A DNA stretch of 32,651 bases from Phycisphaerales bacterium UBA2402 (GTDB lineage: Bacteria > Planctomycetota > Phycisphaerae > Phycisphaerales > UBA1924), in contig DDSA01000195.1 in NCBI GenBank assembly GCA_002343715.1, positions 1 through 32,651 of the forward strand, given 5' to 3'. Made by a program: the position numbers and the translations under genes. The notes beneath the pieces were generated by a model. That model saw only the letters and a program-made list of their open reading frames with translations. It was not told the DNA's origin and ran no database searches. This document shows, piece after piece, positions 10,301 through 16,652 of this stretch (its first letter is position 1; every line of letters starts with the position of its first letter).

Positions 10301-10732
10301 GACATTCATCCTGTCAGCCAGACCGTCGCGGCGGGTGACTCGGTTTCGTTCTTCGCCAACGGCGGCGGGGCGACGGGGTTCACATGGCGCAAGAACGGGG
10401 TAGCGCTCTCGAACGGCGGCAACATCTCCGGCGCACGAACCCGAACGCTCGTCATCAATCCTGCTTCTCCCGGTGATGAAGGCACGTACACCTGCGCGAT
10501 GATCAGCCCCTGCGGCAACGCGACCTCGAACGGTGCGACGCTGACGGTGACGGGCATCCTCTGCCCCGCCGACTTCAACCAGGACGGGGGCATCGACGGG
10601 GCGGACGTGGACGCGTTCTTCGCGGCGTGGGAGGCGGGCAGCCTGACGGCGGACGTGAACCAGGACGGCGGCGTGGACGGGGCGGATGTGGACACGTTCT
10701 TCGCCGCGTGGGAAGCGGGGGGGTGCGGGTGA
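7307..10732 (+). CDS. Secreted trypsin-like serine protease with Fn3-like repeats, Ig-like domain and GC-type dockerin
   Basis: This 1141-aa exported protease starts at the ATG at 7307 (GGAG nine bases upstream) with a clear signal peptide (MKVTWLLVSPAAVLIAVLSG). The chymotrypsin/V8-like catalytic triad is visible: H188 in TAGHCVY, D258 in NADLAVIRL and S350 in GGMSGSS. A CARDB-like beta domain spans about 423-525. Five tandem Fn3-like repeats follow (about 527-995), each with two cysteines. An Ig-like domain occupies about 996-1083 (ATGFTWRKNG, DEGTYTCAM). The last 56 residues form two dockerin-like EF-hand repeats. It probably acts at the cell surface or outside, with the C-terminal repeats serving as a sorting or anchoring tag; that role is inferred for the family and its receptor is unknown. 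The protein substrate is not identifiable. Confidence 0.92.
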   Translation: MKVTWLLVSPAAVLIAVLSGSIGLASGQVAAPAVVQAVDVTPGHVPVFRLGDLVPIEPPPHPPLDQIPPMPMPFPTEEPNPAIRPMSMVVYDSTTGESYEIPLAQEGDLPPDMRVTRAFGGIDPNSAPGREMSRGLGTMAAVTNAELQAFPARPNCKLAMRYNVGGTNYWFSCSGTLIDGGVVLTAGHCVYTHTANVGNPPAPLVFNRWAEEIYVYPGWNGAAEAPPSNTVSQYWGWARSTNYQSNTAWVDNVDFNADLAVIRLNRTSTRNIGMLTGWYGMSYDGCDGSTFYNWSYPAETCNPPTNTMHTGRQMYYWAGTVNECPNLVNGNQYIIHTAAGCLTAVWGGMSGSSMYKFVDGSRTVMAVCSRSNRSTRGYYCGLTDWFFTQSNTWISDTRGTVFDAEVLRCRITGATTFPAASEVTTANFVATNPTNNNPASRTYTFRVYLSTNNDISDADTLLSTQTFTYDFAPMSSITVNIAPFSVPGGTPAGNYWIGVILDNATDTNTDNNDTDTWDAQPIVLQACPLPAAPTSFTAQDGTACDRVPLLWNIAPGATGYEVWRSTTNNTATAAYVLQTSGTTANDTTAVSGQTYYYWVRSRNDCGLGPFSASDLGYRRTPLGPPWFFTTIPDCTSIGVTWLQYSGATSVEIYRGLTNNSAAATLRGTVAGTSTYFLDNTAAAGVTYWYFVRGNNDCGLGTFSQGVSGLRTTVPSAPTGIAASNGTTCAGVRILWTPPSNATSVQIFRHTSNNSAAATQIATVGAGTSPYMDTTAVLGTTYWYWLKAVNSCGAGGFSVGDAGYRSNPPGAPTGVSASDGAVCTPAITVIWNPVNEATSYEVWRHTSNNSGSATRIGTISAPPYTDSTAAPNLPYYYWIKTVSSCISGGVSGFSASDVGNRGTAAAAPSGVSATDGTRCQSVTVTWTPPAGSTGFQIFRNSTNNSATATLVGVVASPPYIDNNVVGTTVYWYFVKATNSCGVGAFSAGNSGFGGNTFAIDIHPVSQTVAAGDSVSFFANGGGATGFTWRKNGVALSNGGNISGARTRTLVINPASPGDEGTYTCAMISPCGNATSNGATLTVTGILCPADFNQDGGIDGADVDAFFAAWEAGSLTADVNQDGGVDGADVDTFFAAWEAGGCG
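8885..10293 (+). repeat. Five tandem Fn3-like coding repeats
   Basis: Within the protease gene five units of about 92-98 codons follow each other. Each contains a cysteine soon after a DGTxC-like turn, a hydrophobic WTPP/WNP strand, a YEVWR/VQIFR strand, a TNNSAxAT segment, a TTYWYWxK strand and a second cysteine in NDCGLG/NSCGAG. Unit boundaries lie near 9175, 9448, 9733 and 10020. The units have diverged too far for exact DNA repeats, so the duplication is not recent. Confidence 0.8.
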
Positions 10733-10930
10733 AGTGCCCATTGGGGTAATCGTGGAGTGTGTACCCGGGCGCGATTCCGGCCTCACAATCACTGATTCAG
10801 TTGAAATTTGTGGCGGTTCGATTGATCGGATTTCGCGGCTGTTTTCACAGGTGCCTCGAACGAAAAGTGTCGATCCGGTTCGTATCCGGCTCGCACGAGC
10901 AGCGTTCGCGTCACTGCGGAGAGAGCCACG

Positions 10931-11860
10931 ATGCAACATTGGATACGATCAACTCACTGGCTTATCGCGTGCCTGCCGGGCGTAGCCACGGCCCAGTTCA
11001 CGACTTCGGCGGAGAGTACCGCCCGCTACCAAGGCGCGCCGCTGCGGTCGGCTTCGCAGGTAGTCGTGGATCCGCCCATCGTGCCGGGCGATGTGGCCGT
11101 TGCGAATGTCCTGTCGGATCCGGCGATGGACGGCTTCTCGGAGGCGCGAGGAGAGGCTCGCTTCGGGATCGACGCGCTGGGCGGGTACGCCCGGAATCTG
11201 GCGAGGGCTTCTGGGTATGCACCACGGTTTGATCCGCCCGATGATGTCCACTCGACGGCGGAGGTGAGCGCGATCCTATCTTATCGCGTGACATCACGGA
11301 CTACACCCGTCGGCACGCCCATTGCGGTGCGGGCATTGCTGGTATTCACGGGTGAACTGGGTGTGGCGAACTACTTTGGACATGCCGCGCCCGGCGAACT
11401 GATGGCGACGTTCGCGGCGGAGTACCGGATAGACGGGGTGACGCACTTCAGCGCCACGGCGACGATGGAGCAGCGTGTGAGTCACTTCTCGGGCGGGCCG
11501 GTCTTCACCGTCACCGGGCCGTGGGCCGCCTCGTGGAACGGGGGGCGGGCGGACGTGCCGGGATTGGGCGAGTATAACGCGATGTCACTCCACCATGTGG
11601 ACACGGTGAACTTCAACACGGTGATGGCCCACGACTTTGACGTGGAGTTCACGCAGTCCGCGACGGCGAGGATTCCGGGCCCGTGGGAAGCCTTCGCCCG
11701 CGCGGACTTCAGCAACACGGGCCGGTTCTCGTTCGAGGCCTTTGATGCCGCGACGGGCCTGCGGATCGACGATGCTGTCTTCACCATCGTGCCTTCGCCG
11801 GCGGCCTGGATGGCACTTTCGGCGGGGCTCATCGCGGCACGCCGGCGGCGGGAGCGTTGA
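10931..11860 (+). CDS. Secreted protein with PEP-CTERM-like C-terminal sorting signal
   Basis: This 309-aa protein has a signal peptide ending near ATAQ (residue 22) and a C-terminal VPSPAAWMALSAGLIAARRRR, which is a PEP-CTERM-type tail: short proline motif, hydrophobic helix, basic cluster. Such tails are recognised by exosortase, with anchoring or release at the surface; here the motif is PSP rather than PEP. The body is beta-rich with no recognised enzyme motif, so its function is unknown. The ATG at 10931 is preceded by GGAG at 10918-10921. It lies 198 bp downstream of the protease gene on the same strand and converges on greA, with only 3 bp between the two stops. Confidence 0.8.
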   Translation: MQHWIRSTHWLIACLPGVATAQFTTSAESTARYQGAPLRSASQVVVDPPIVPGDVAVANVLSDPAMDGFSEARGEARFGIDALGGYARNLARASGYAPRFDPPDDVHSTAEVSAILSYRVTSRTTPVGTPIAVRALLVFTGELGVANYFGHAAPGELMATFAAEYRIDGVTHFSATATMEQRVSHFSGGPVFTVTGPWAASWNGGRADVPGLGEYNAMSLHHVDTVNFNTVMAHDFDVEFTQSATARIPGPWEAFARADFSNTGRFSFEAFDAATGLRIDDAVFTIVPSPAAWMALSAGLIAARRRRER

Positions 11861-11863
11861 GTC

Positions 11864-12334
11864 TCAGAGTATCTCGACGATCTCGAACTGCTTGACGCCG
11901 CGGGGCGCGCTGACGCGGATGACCGAGCCGACCTTGGATTTGAGCAGCGCCTCGCCCATCGGGCTGGTCGCGGTGACTTCGACGTAGTCGGCGGGCATGA
12001 TGGTGGATGCTTCGCCGACGAGTTTGTAGATATCCTCATCGCCGTTGCCGACCTCGCGGAGTTTGACCATCGCTCCCAGAAAGACAAGACCCTCGACGGC
12101 CTTGCTCATCTTCTCGTCGATGACGCTCATGTTCTTCAGGCGGTCCTGGAGGCGGCGGATTTCCGCCTCTTCGAGGCCCTGCTGCTCGCGCGCGGCGTGG
12201 TAGTCGCCGTTTTCCTTGAGGTCGCCCAGCGCCCTGGCCTCGGCGATGCGCGTGGAGATCACCGGTCTGTTGGCGATGAGCGCGTTGAGCCGTGCCTCGA
12301 TCTGCTCTCGTTCCGCTTTCGTGACCAGTTCCAT
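11864..12334 (-). CDS. greA: Transcription elongation factor GreA
   Basis: GreA enters the RNA polymerase secondary channel and stimulates cleavage of backtracked transcripts. At 156 aa the protein has the usual length. The N-terminal coiled coil carries the tip motif in GDLKENGDYHAAREQQ (about residues 37-52), with the two acidic residues that coordinate the catalytic magnesium, and the C-terminal domain ends in ATSPMGEALLKSKVGSVI, typical of the family. The ATG at 12334 has AAAGGA seven bases upstream; an in-frame GTG at 12370 would begin with residues encoded by a poly-T tract and is rejected. The gene follows a membrane-protein gene on the same strand, but a terminator-like hairpin and a candidate promoter lie between them. 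Confidence 0.96.
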   Translation of the reverse strand: MELVTKAEREQIEARLNALIANRPVISTRIAEARALGDLKENGDYHAAREQQGLEEAEIRRLQDRLKNMSVIDEKMSKAVEGLVFLGAMVKLREVGNGDEDIYKLVGEASTIMPADYVEVTATSPMGEALLKSKVGSVIRVSAPRGVKQFEIVEIL

Positions 12335-12357
12335 CACGTCGTCCTTTGTTTGATCCG

Positions 12358-12383
12358 AAAAAAAAACCACGGCCCAGCGGCCG
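12358..12383 (-). terminator. Intrinsic-terminator-like hairpin in the greA leader
   Basis: On the minus strand CGGCC/GGCCG arms with a GCTG loop (12370-12383) are followed, after three bases, by nine T residues (12366-12358). The T tract ends 23 bases before the greA start codon. It could end transcription of the upstream membrane-protein gene, or act as an attenuator in greA's own leader, because the best greA promoter candidate lies upstream of it. Confidence 0.6.
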
Positions 12384-12408
12384 GGTTGATCCGTCCCTTG
12401 TTCCTATC

Positions 12409-12437
12409 AGTATGCGCTCATGAATTGGAAAAGGCAA
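12409..12437 (-). promoter_or_regulatory. Candidate greA promoter
   Basis: Reading the minus strand, TTGCCT (12437-12432) and CATACT (12414-12409) are separated by exactly 17 bp. The element overlaps the last codons of the membrane-protein gene. Transcription would begin near 12402, giving a leader of about 68 bases that contains the hairpin and the T9 tract. Confidence 0.4.
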
Positions 12438-13143
12438 GGGGTCTGCGGCGTCTTCTTGACAGAAACCAAACTGTCAACGCCGGTGGCCAGAGCCCGAGCG
12501 CGGCCCCCCAGTGCTCCGGTCCAACCATCGCGGGGGTGCCTGACCAGGAACGATCCGCACAGGCCTCGAAGACGGCGGTGATCGGGCTTGCCATCAGCGC
12601 GATATTCACGCGGCTTTCGCGGGGATTTTCTGGGGATACGTCCGGCCAAGTCAGAGCGAACGCCGGGCCTATCGCCGCCGCGAGACTGAGCAAGGCCATC
12701 CACGCCCATCGGGGAACCGCGTGCTCGAGGTGAGTGAAGTACCAGGCCAGAGCGCCGCCGATCAGCACGCCCCACGCGGCGAAAACGGTCGAGATCACCA
12801 TCCCGGCGGAGAGTGGCCACCCTGCCATCCATGGCAGACACTGCGCCATGGCCACGCCGACAGCGGGTGCAACAACGACGGCGGCGTCGAGGGCGAAGGA
12901 CGCGCGGGGGCGGTCCGGAGCTACCTGTGAGAGCCGGACCATGGGCCAGAGCAGAGCGATGCCCGTGCCCGCGACGGCGAGCAGGATGCGCGCTGCGGGT
13001 CGGTACAGGTCGGGCTGAACCAGGCCGATGAAGCCCGTGCCGCCGAGGGCGAGGATACTGGCGAGAAACAGGAAGAGGGTCCAGAAAACAACGAACTGCC
13101 GCGGCTCGGCGCGCCGGTGTGCCCAGCGATCGGTGGGTGTCAC
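12418..13143 (-). CDS. Polytopic membrane protein of unknown function
   Basis: This 241-aa protein has six or seven hydrophobic segments (for example FVVFWTLFLFLASILALGG, ILLAVAGTGIALLWPMV and WMALLSLAAAIGPAFAL) and a basic C-terminal tail, LSRRRRRPLAF. No transporter or enzyme motif was recognised. It starts at a GTG at 13143 with a GAGG about eight bases upstream. It sits 79 bp downstream of the SPINDLY-type glycosyltransferase gene and 83 bp upstream of greA, all on the minus strand. Proximity hints at cotranscription with the glycosyltransferase, but no function follows from that. Confidence 0.75.
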   Translation of the reverse strand: MTPTDRWAHRRAEPRQFVVFWTLFLFLASILALGGTGFIGLVQPDLYRPAARILLAVAGTGIALLWPMVRLSQVAPDRPRASFALDAAVVVAPAVGVAMAQCLPWMAGWPLSAGMVISTVFAAWGVLIGGALAWYFTHLEHAVPRWAWMALLSLAAAIGPAFALTWPDVSPENPRESRVNIALMASPITAVFEACADRSWSGTPAMVGPEHWGAALGLWPPALTVWFLSRRRRRPLAFSNS

Positions 13144-13222
13144 GTGAGCACCCTCGCGCTGTGCGGGGGCGCGGATACGTCCGAGTCGAGGGTGATCGGA
13201 GCGAGATCAGGGCGTAGGTCTG

Positions 13223-15025
13223 TCATGTCGGAGATGTTCCTTGACGTTCCCTGCTTCGCTGGGCACACCAGGCCCGCCAGATGCCGCGGAGTGCCGCGGC
13301 GAACTTCGCCGCGTAGGCGGGGGCATCGCACAACGGGCTTGCGGCCATGCGGTTGCGCAACGAGGCCTTGAAATCGGCGAGCGAGGATCTATCCGCGGAC
13401 AGTCGAACAGCGGTTTCGATGTAGTCCGCCGGAGTGGCGGCGATGAGGTCCCGCAGGCCCAGGACGGAGTTCAGACTCACCCCGACTCGGGATCGGTGGC
13501 TGTCGCCCTCCAGGGTGATGACGGGCACGCCCATCCACGTCGCCTCGCAGGTGGTGGTGGTGCCGTTGTAAGGGAACGAATCGAGGGCGATGTCCATTTC
13601 GGCGTACATGGCCGCGGCGTCGCGGCTGTGCTTGAGGAAGGGCATCATCTGGATGCGAGAACCTTCGATGCCTCGTTTCTCGAAAAGGGCGACGGCGTCT
13701 TGGCGTAGTTCCTCGGATGGGATGCGGAGTTTGAGGAGGAGTCGGCTGTTGGGTACACGCCGCAGTATTTGCGCCCAGGCGTCGAGCGCGGCGGGCGTGA
13801 CCTTGGTCATCCGGTTGAAGGAACCGAAGGTGATCGGGGCATCGGGGTCGAGCGCGGCGCGGGTGGGCGTGGGCGGAGGAGCGTTCTCCGGCGGCGTGTA
13901 GCAGAGAAAACAGCCGGGCAACCGGATGAGTCGCTCGGTGGCCTGGCATTCGGACCCTTGGGGATCAGTGAGCCAGTCTACGATTCTGTAGTCCATGGAG
14001 GGCAGACCGGTGGTGTTGGGGTAACCGAGCCAGGTGCATTGAATCGGGGCCACGCGGGGGACCAAGGCCCCGAGGCGGTGCCCTTCGGTGAGGCCGCTGC
14101 AGTCGATGAGAATGTCAAGATCGGCCGAAAGTATGGAGGCGGCGACTTCCGCGGGATCACGGCTGTCGATGTTGCGCCATTCACAGGCTGACTTGAATGG
14201 TGCATCCCCGCCGTCGGTCTGACGCACGGTGGAGAAGCAGACGGGTTGAATATCGTCGTGGTTGAAGTTCAGCAGCGGCGCCTTCATGAACATGGCGCAG
14301 GCGTGGAATGCGAAATCTCCGGAGAGGAACCCAACCCGAAGGGGGCGGTCGGGGTCGGGCGATCTGCGGAACGCAGGCTCCGGGCGGTTCGATGCCGCGA
14401 CGAGGGCTTGGCCGAAGCGGACGTGCAGATCCTTGATCGCGGCGTGGTCGGTGCCGCGGGGAAAGTTCATGGTGTAGGCGGCGAACTCGAGCAGGGCCGC
14501 GTTGCCGGGCATCCGGCGGAGACCCTCATCGGCGACGGCGAGGGCCTCCTCCATTTTTGCGATCGTGACGAGCGCGCCGCCCATGTTCCCGTAGGGATCG
14601 GGGTTGTCGGGGTTGGCGTTGATCGCTGCCCGGAAGACGGTGATGGCTTCCTGGTATCGTCCGAGACTGATGAGGCACTTGCCCAGCCCGTCGCTGGCCG
14701 CGACGTTGCCCGGCGCGATGCGAAGGGCTTCGCGGTAGGCCGCGGCGGCCTCCTTGTGTCGTTTCAGGCCGAGCAGGACGTTGCCGAGCATGAAACGTGT
14801 CTCCCCGTCCGTGGGGTCGCCGATGATGGAACGCTGGAGAAAGATGAGGGCTTTGTCGTCTTCCTCGTGCCCGCCGTGGATCATGGCCAGGAGTTTGGCG
14901 CCCTGCGGGTGGGTGGGTTGACGCTTCAGGACACCTTCCAGGAGTTGTTTCGCTTTCGCCTCGTCTCCACTGTTGAGAAGCGTGAGCGCCTCCATGACGA
15001 TCTGGTCGTTACGGGATGCGGCCAT
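13223..15025 (-). CDS. SPINDLY/OGT-family TPR protein O-glycosyltransferase
   Basis: This 600-aa cytoplasmic-type GT41 enzyme attaches a sugar to Ser/Thr of target proteins. Tetratricopeptide repeats fill residues about 5-185 (for example KEAAAAYREALRIAPGN). The catalytic region starts with RVGFLSGDFAFH, where H241 aligns with the conserved histidine of OGT. GSFNRMTKVTP includes K408, the equivalent of the nucleotide-phosphate-binding lysine, and ALDSFPYNGTTTTCEATW at 480-497 forms the donor site. Human OGT has NGHTTGMD in this place, while plant SPINDLY, a protein O-fucosyltransferase, has GTTTTCES, so the donor may not be UDP-GlcNAc. The ATG at 15025 fits the TPR start; longer frames run into the divergent response-regulator gene. 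The two genes share an 81-bp spacer. Confidence 0.9.
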   Translation of the reverse strand: MAASRNDQIVMEALTLLNSGDEAKAKQLLEGVLKRQPTHPQGAKLLAMIHGGHEEDDKALIFLQRSIIGDPTDGETRFMLGNVLLGLKRHKEAAAAYREALRIAPGNVAASDGLGKCLISLGRYQEAITVFRAAINANPDNPDPYGNMGGALVTIAKMEEALAVADEGLRRMPGNAALLEFAAYTMNFPRGTDHAAIKDLHVRFGQALVAASNRPEPAFRRSPDPDRPLRVGFLSGDFAFHACAMFMKAPLLNFNHDDIQPVCFSTVRQTDGGDAPFKSACEWRNIDSRDPAEVAASILSADLDILIDCSGLTEGHRLGALVPRVAPIQCTWLGYPNTTGLPSMDYRIVDWLTDPQGSECQATERLIRLPGCFLCYTPPENAPPPTPTRAALDPDAPITFGSFNRMTKVTPAALDAWAQILRRVPNSRLLLKLRIPSEELRQDAVALFEKRGIEGSRIQMMPFLKHSRDAAAMYAEMDIALDSFPYNGTTTTCEATWMGVPVITLEGDSHRSRVGVSLNSVLGLRDLIAATPADYIETAVRLSADRSSLADFKASLRNRMAASPLCDAPAYAAKFAAALRGIWRAWCAQRSRERQGTSPT

Positions 15026-15046
15026 GAGGGCGACTGTATTCGGGAA

Positions 15047-15076
15047 GTGACGGAGGGGGCATCGCCGCCGTACAGT
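15047..15076 (+). promoter_or_regulatory. Candidate promoter of the response-regulator gene
   Basis: GTGACG at 15047-15052 and TACAGT at 15071-15076 are 18 bp apart, in the 81-bp spacer between the divergent glycosyltransferase and response-regulator genes. The predicted start near 15083 leaves a short leader with GGAG at 15094-15097 ahead of the ATG at 15107. It has the same GTGAC-N18 layout as the protease promoter candidate. Confidence 0.4.
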
Positions 15077-15106
15077 CTGTCCGACACTCTTACGGAGCAT
15101 TTTCGC

Positions 15107-15562
15107 ATGTCTGACACTCAAGGCCGCCTGTACGACCGTCGCATCCTGATCGTGGATGACGACCGCGACATACTGGAGTCGTTCGAGGCGGCGTTCCAGG
15201 CAGAAGGAGCGCTGACGCAGACAGCGATGGACGGCAACGAAGCGATCAAGATCTGTCAGGAGGACCCCCCTGAACTGGTTGTCCTGGACATGATGCTTCC
15301 CAAGCGCTCAGGATTTCTGACGCTGGAGAAGATCAAGGGGTATGACGACAGCCCGAGCGTGATCATGGTGACGGCGAACGAGGGGCAGCGGCATCAGGCC
15401 TACGCCGAGAGCCTGGGCGTGGACGAGTACCTTCAGAAGCCCGTGCCGCTGGGGAAACTGATCGATACGGCGGTGGATCTGCTGTCGAGGCGTGATGAAC
15501 TGATCGGAGACGAGGAGGAAGGGGAAGATGGTGATGTTTCCGCCGAGGAGAGTCATCCCTAG
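15107..15562 (+). CDS. Stand-alone response-regulator receiver protein
   Basis: This 151-aa protein is a single CheY-like receiver domain without a DNA-binding output. The acidic pocket is D17/D18/D19 in VDDDR, the phosphoacceptor is D61 in VVLDMMLPKRSG, the switch threonine is T89 in MVTA and the conserved lysine is K111 in LQKP. A short acidic tail (GDEEEGEDGD) follows. The frame is open far upstream, but only the ATG at 15107, with GGAG nine bases before it, gives a normal receiver. No histidine kinase is in the window, so its partner is unknown. Its stop overlaps the start of the next gene by one base (TAGTG), which implies translational coupling, so it may act through that small protein. 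Confidence 0.93.
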   Translation: MSDTQGRLYDRRILIVDDDRDILESFEAAFQAEGALTQTAMDGNEAIKICQEDPPELVVLDMMLPKRSGFLTLEKIKGYDDSPSVIMVTANEGQRHQAYAESLGVDEYLQKPVPLGKLIDTAVDLLSRRDELIGDEEEGEDGDVSAEESHP

Positions 15563-15885
15563 TGGCTCGCGGCAAGCGTCAACTCGTGTTGATGGGGGCG
15601 GCCGGGCCGGGTGGCGCGATGACCCCGCTCGGCACTCTCCGTGAGGTGCGTGAGCGGCTTGCGGGCTTCAACACATCGATGGATGGATCTCCGCCGCGGG
15701 GCATGGGGACGGAACTGCTTCACGGTCCCGGGCTGATCGTGGAGATCGCCACCAGCCTTGACCCGGTGAGCCAGGCGATCGTGACGATCAACGATGAGGA
15801 CATCGCCATGGCGGTTCTATTCCGCATGTGCAAGTCACAGGGGTGGAAGATGATGGACATGGAGACGGGGCGCACCTTCGGCTGA
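15562..15885 (+). CDS. Small conserved-looking protein coupled to the response regulator
   Basis: This 107-aa protein starts at a GTG that shares its first base with the response regulator's TAG stop. I do not recognise a family. Visible features are a basic, hydrophobic N-terminus (MARGKRQLVLMGAAGPGGAM), a middle segment LHGPGLIVEIATSLDPVSQ, and a C-terminal helix/strand segment, DIAMAVLFRMCKSQGWKMMD. The pattern suggests a compact alpha/beta fold with no signal peptide or membrane helix. The overlap and identical strand make cotranslation with the receiver protein likely, so an output or partner role is possible but not shown. Confidence 0.75.
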   Translation: MARGKRQLVLMGAAGPGGAMTPLGTLREVRERLAGFNTSMDGSPPRGMGTELLHGPGLIVEIATSLDPVSQAIVTINDEDIAMAVLFRMCKSQGWKMMDMETGRTFG

Positions 15886-16032
15886 AGAGTGTTCTCGGGC
15901 CTGCCGCGGGCGGGAAGGTTGTTGCATGCGCCAGAGTCGGTGCGGGGGTTGTGACCTCGAGCGGACTTCGGGCGTTGGAGACTCTTCGATTCGCCGATCC
16001 ATACCGCGTTCGCACTGAACACGGAGGATCGA

Positions 16033-16266
16033 ATGCGGCAACGCTTTTCACGAACTCTCGCCTTGACGATGACGCTCTGTGCACTCGGCATCGTCGGCTG
16101 TGAATCAGCCCATCCCGTGGCTTGGGGTCCTACGCGAACGGAGCGGGGATGGAGCATGGGCGCCGGAGACGCGATCGGGGCTTCGATGAGCCAGACGCAG
16201 GTTCGAACCGCGGCCGCTGGCGGTGCTCGGAAAGAATCGCTCGCGAACGTTCGGACCGAGCCGTAG
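16033..16266 (+). CDS. Small lipoprotein of unknown function
   Basis: This 77-aa protein begins at an ATG with a strong Shine-Dalgarno (GGAGG at 16023-16027). The N-terminus RQRFSRTLALTMTLCALGIVGC is a lipoprotein signal with the lipidated cysteine at residue 23. The mature part is only about 55 residues, rich in Ala, Gly, Arg and Ser (GAGDAIGASMSQTQVRTAAAGGARK), and probably disordered. The function is unknown. It is most likely expressed on its own, with a strong hairpin about 107 bp downstream. Confidence 0.7.
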   Translation: MRQRFSRTLALTMTLCALGIVGCESAHPVAWGPTRTERGWSMGAGDAIGASMSQTQVRTAAAGGARKESLANVRTEP

Positions 16267-16373
16267 GGTGGTTCCTTCTGATCGACCTGACTGCACAACG
16301 GCACCGGGCGAGGTGTCTCATGCGGCGATCGATCCTGATCTATTTTGGAGCGGATCTCATTCCGATACAACGA

Positions 16374-16403
16374 GAACCCCCGGAAGTTTGCTTCCGGGGG
16401 TTC
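16374..16403 (+). terminator. Strong stem-loop, probable terminator
   Basis: GAACCCCCGGAAG (16374-16386) and its exact complement CTTCCGGGGGTTC (16391-16403) enclose a TTTG loop. The stem is 13 bp with no mismatch. What follows is only moderately T-rich (CTTGTAG), so termination is likely but not certain. It would close the small lipoprotein transcript or a small RNA. Confidence 0.6.
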
Positions 16404-16450
16404 CTTGTAGACTCGGTTTGTGTGCTTGAAGAACAGCCTCCTTTCAGGGT

Positions 16451-16485
16451 ACGTTGTGCATTCGCCGCATTGTCCCGCACAACGT
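16451..16485. repeat. Perfect 9-bp inverted repeat
   Basis: ACGTTGTGC (16451-16459) and GCACAACGT (16477-16485) are exact complements separated by 17 bases. It could be an RNA hairpin or an operator for a dimeric regulator with about two and a half helical turns between half-site centres. No T-run follows. Confidence 0.5.
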
Positions 16486-16652
16486 GGGGGGGCGGCTCGG
16501 AATCTCAGGAACGCGGTCGTGGCACCCCTACTTCGCGGCGGGCGGAGGATTCTTACATCTCAGGGATGAGTTTCAGTCGGTTCATTGACGCCCGTGCGGA
16601 GTAGAATCCGGTTGAAGTGTTAGATGACTGAGCGTCGGCTCGAATCATCGAC

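Larger units (their letters stand above)
16267..16652. other. 386-bp non-coding region with two inverted repeats
   Basis: No frame here has convincing coding character. The region holds a perfect 13-bp stem at 16374-16403 and a perfect 9-bp inverted repeat at 16451-16485. The rest shows nothing that I can assign. No Shine-Dalgarno or clear promoter was found for the sigma-factor gene that follows. A small RNA or a long leader could be encoded here. Confidence 0.5.

Noticed and set aside
9449..10939. 496-codon minus-strand frame over the protease gene
   Set aside because: Arg/Val/His-rich shadow of the Fn3-like repeats with no recognised domain.
14246..15106. Long N-terminal extension of the response regulator frame
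   Set aside because: It runs antisense through the SPINDLY-type gene; the ATG at 15107 has a Shine-Dalgarno and yields a normal receiver.
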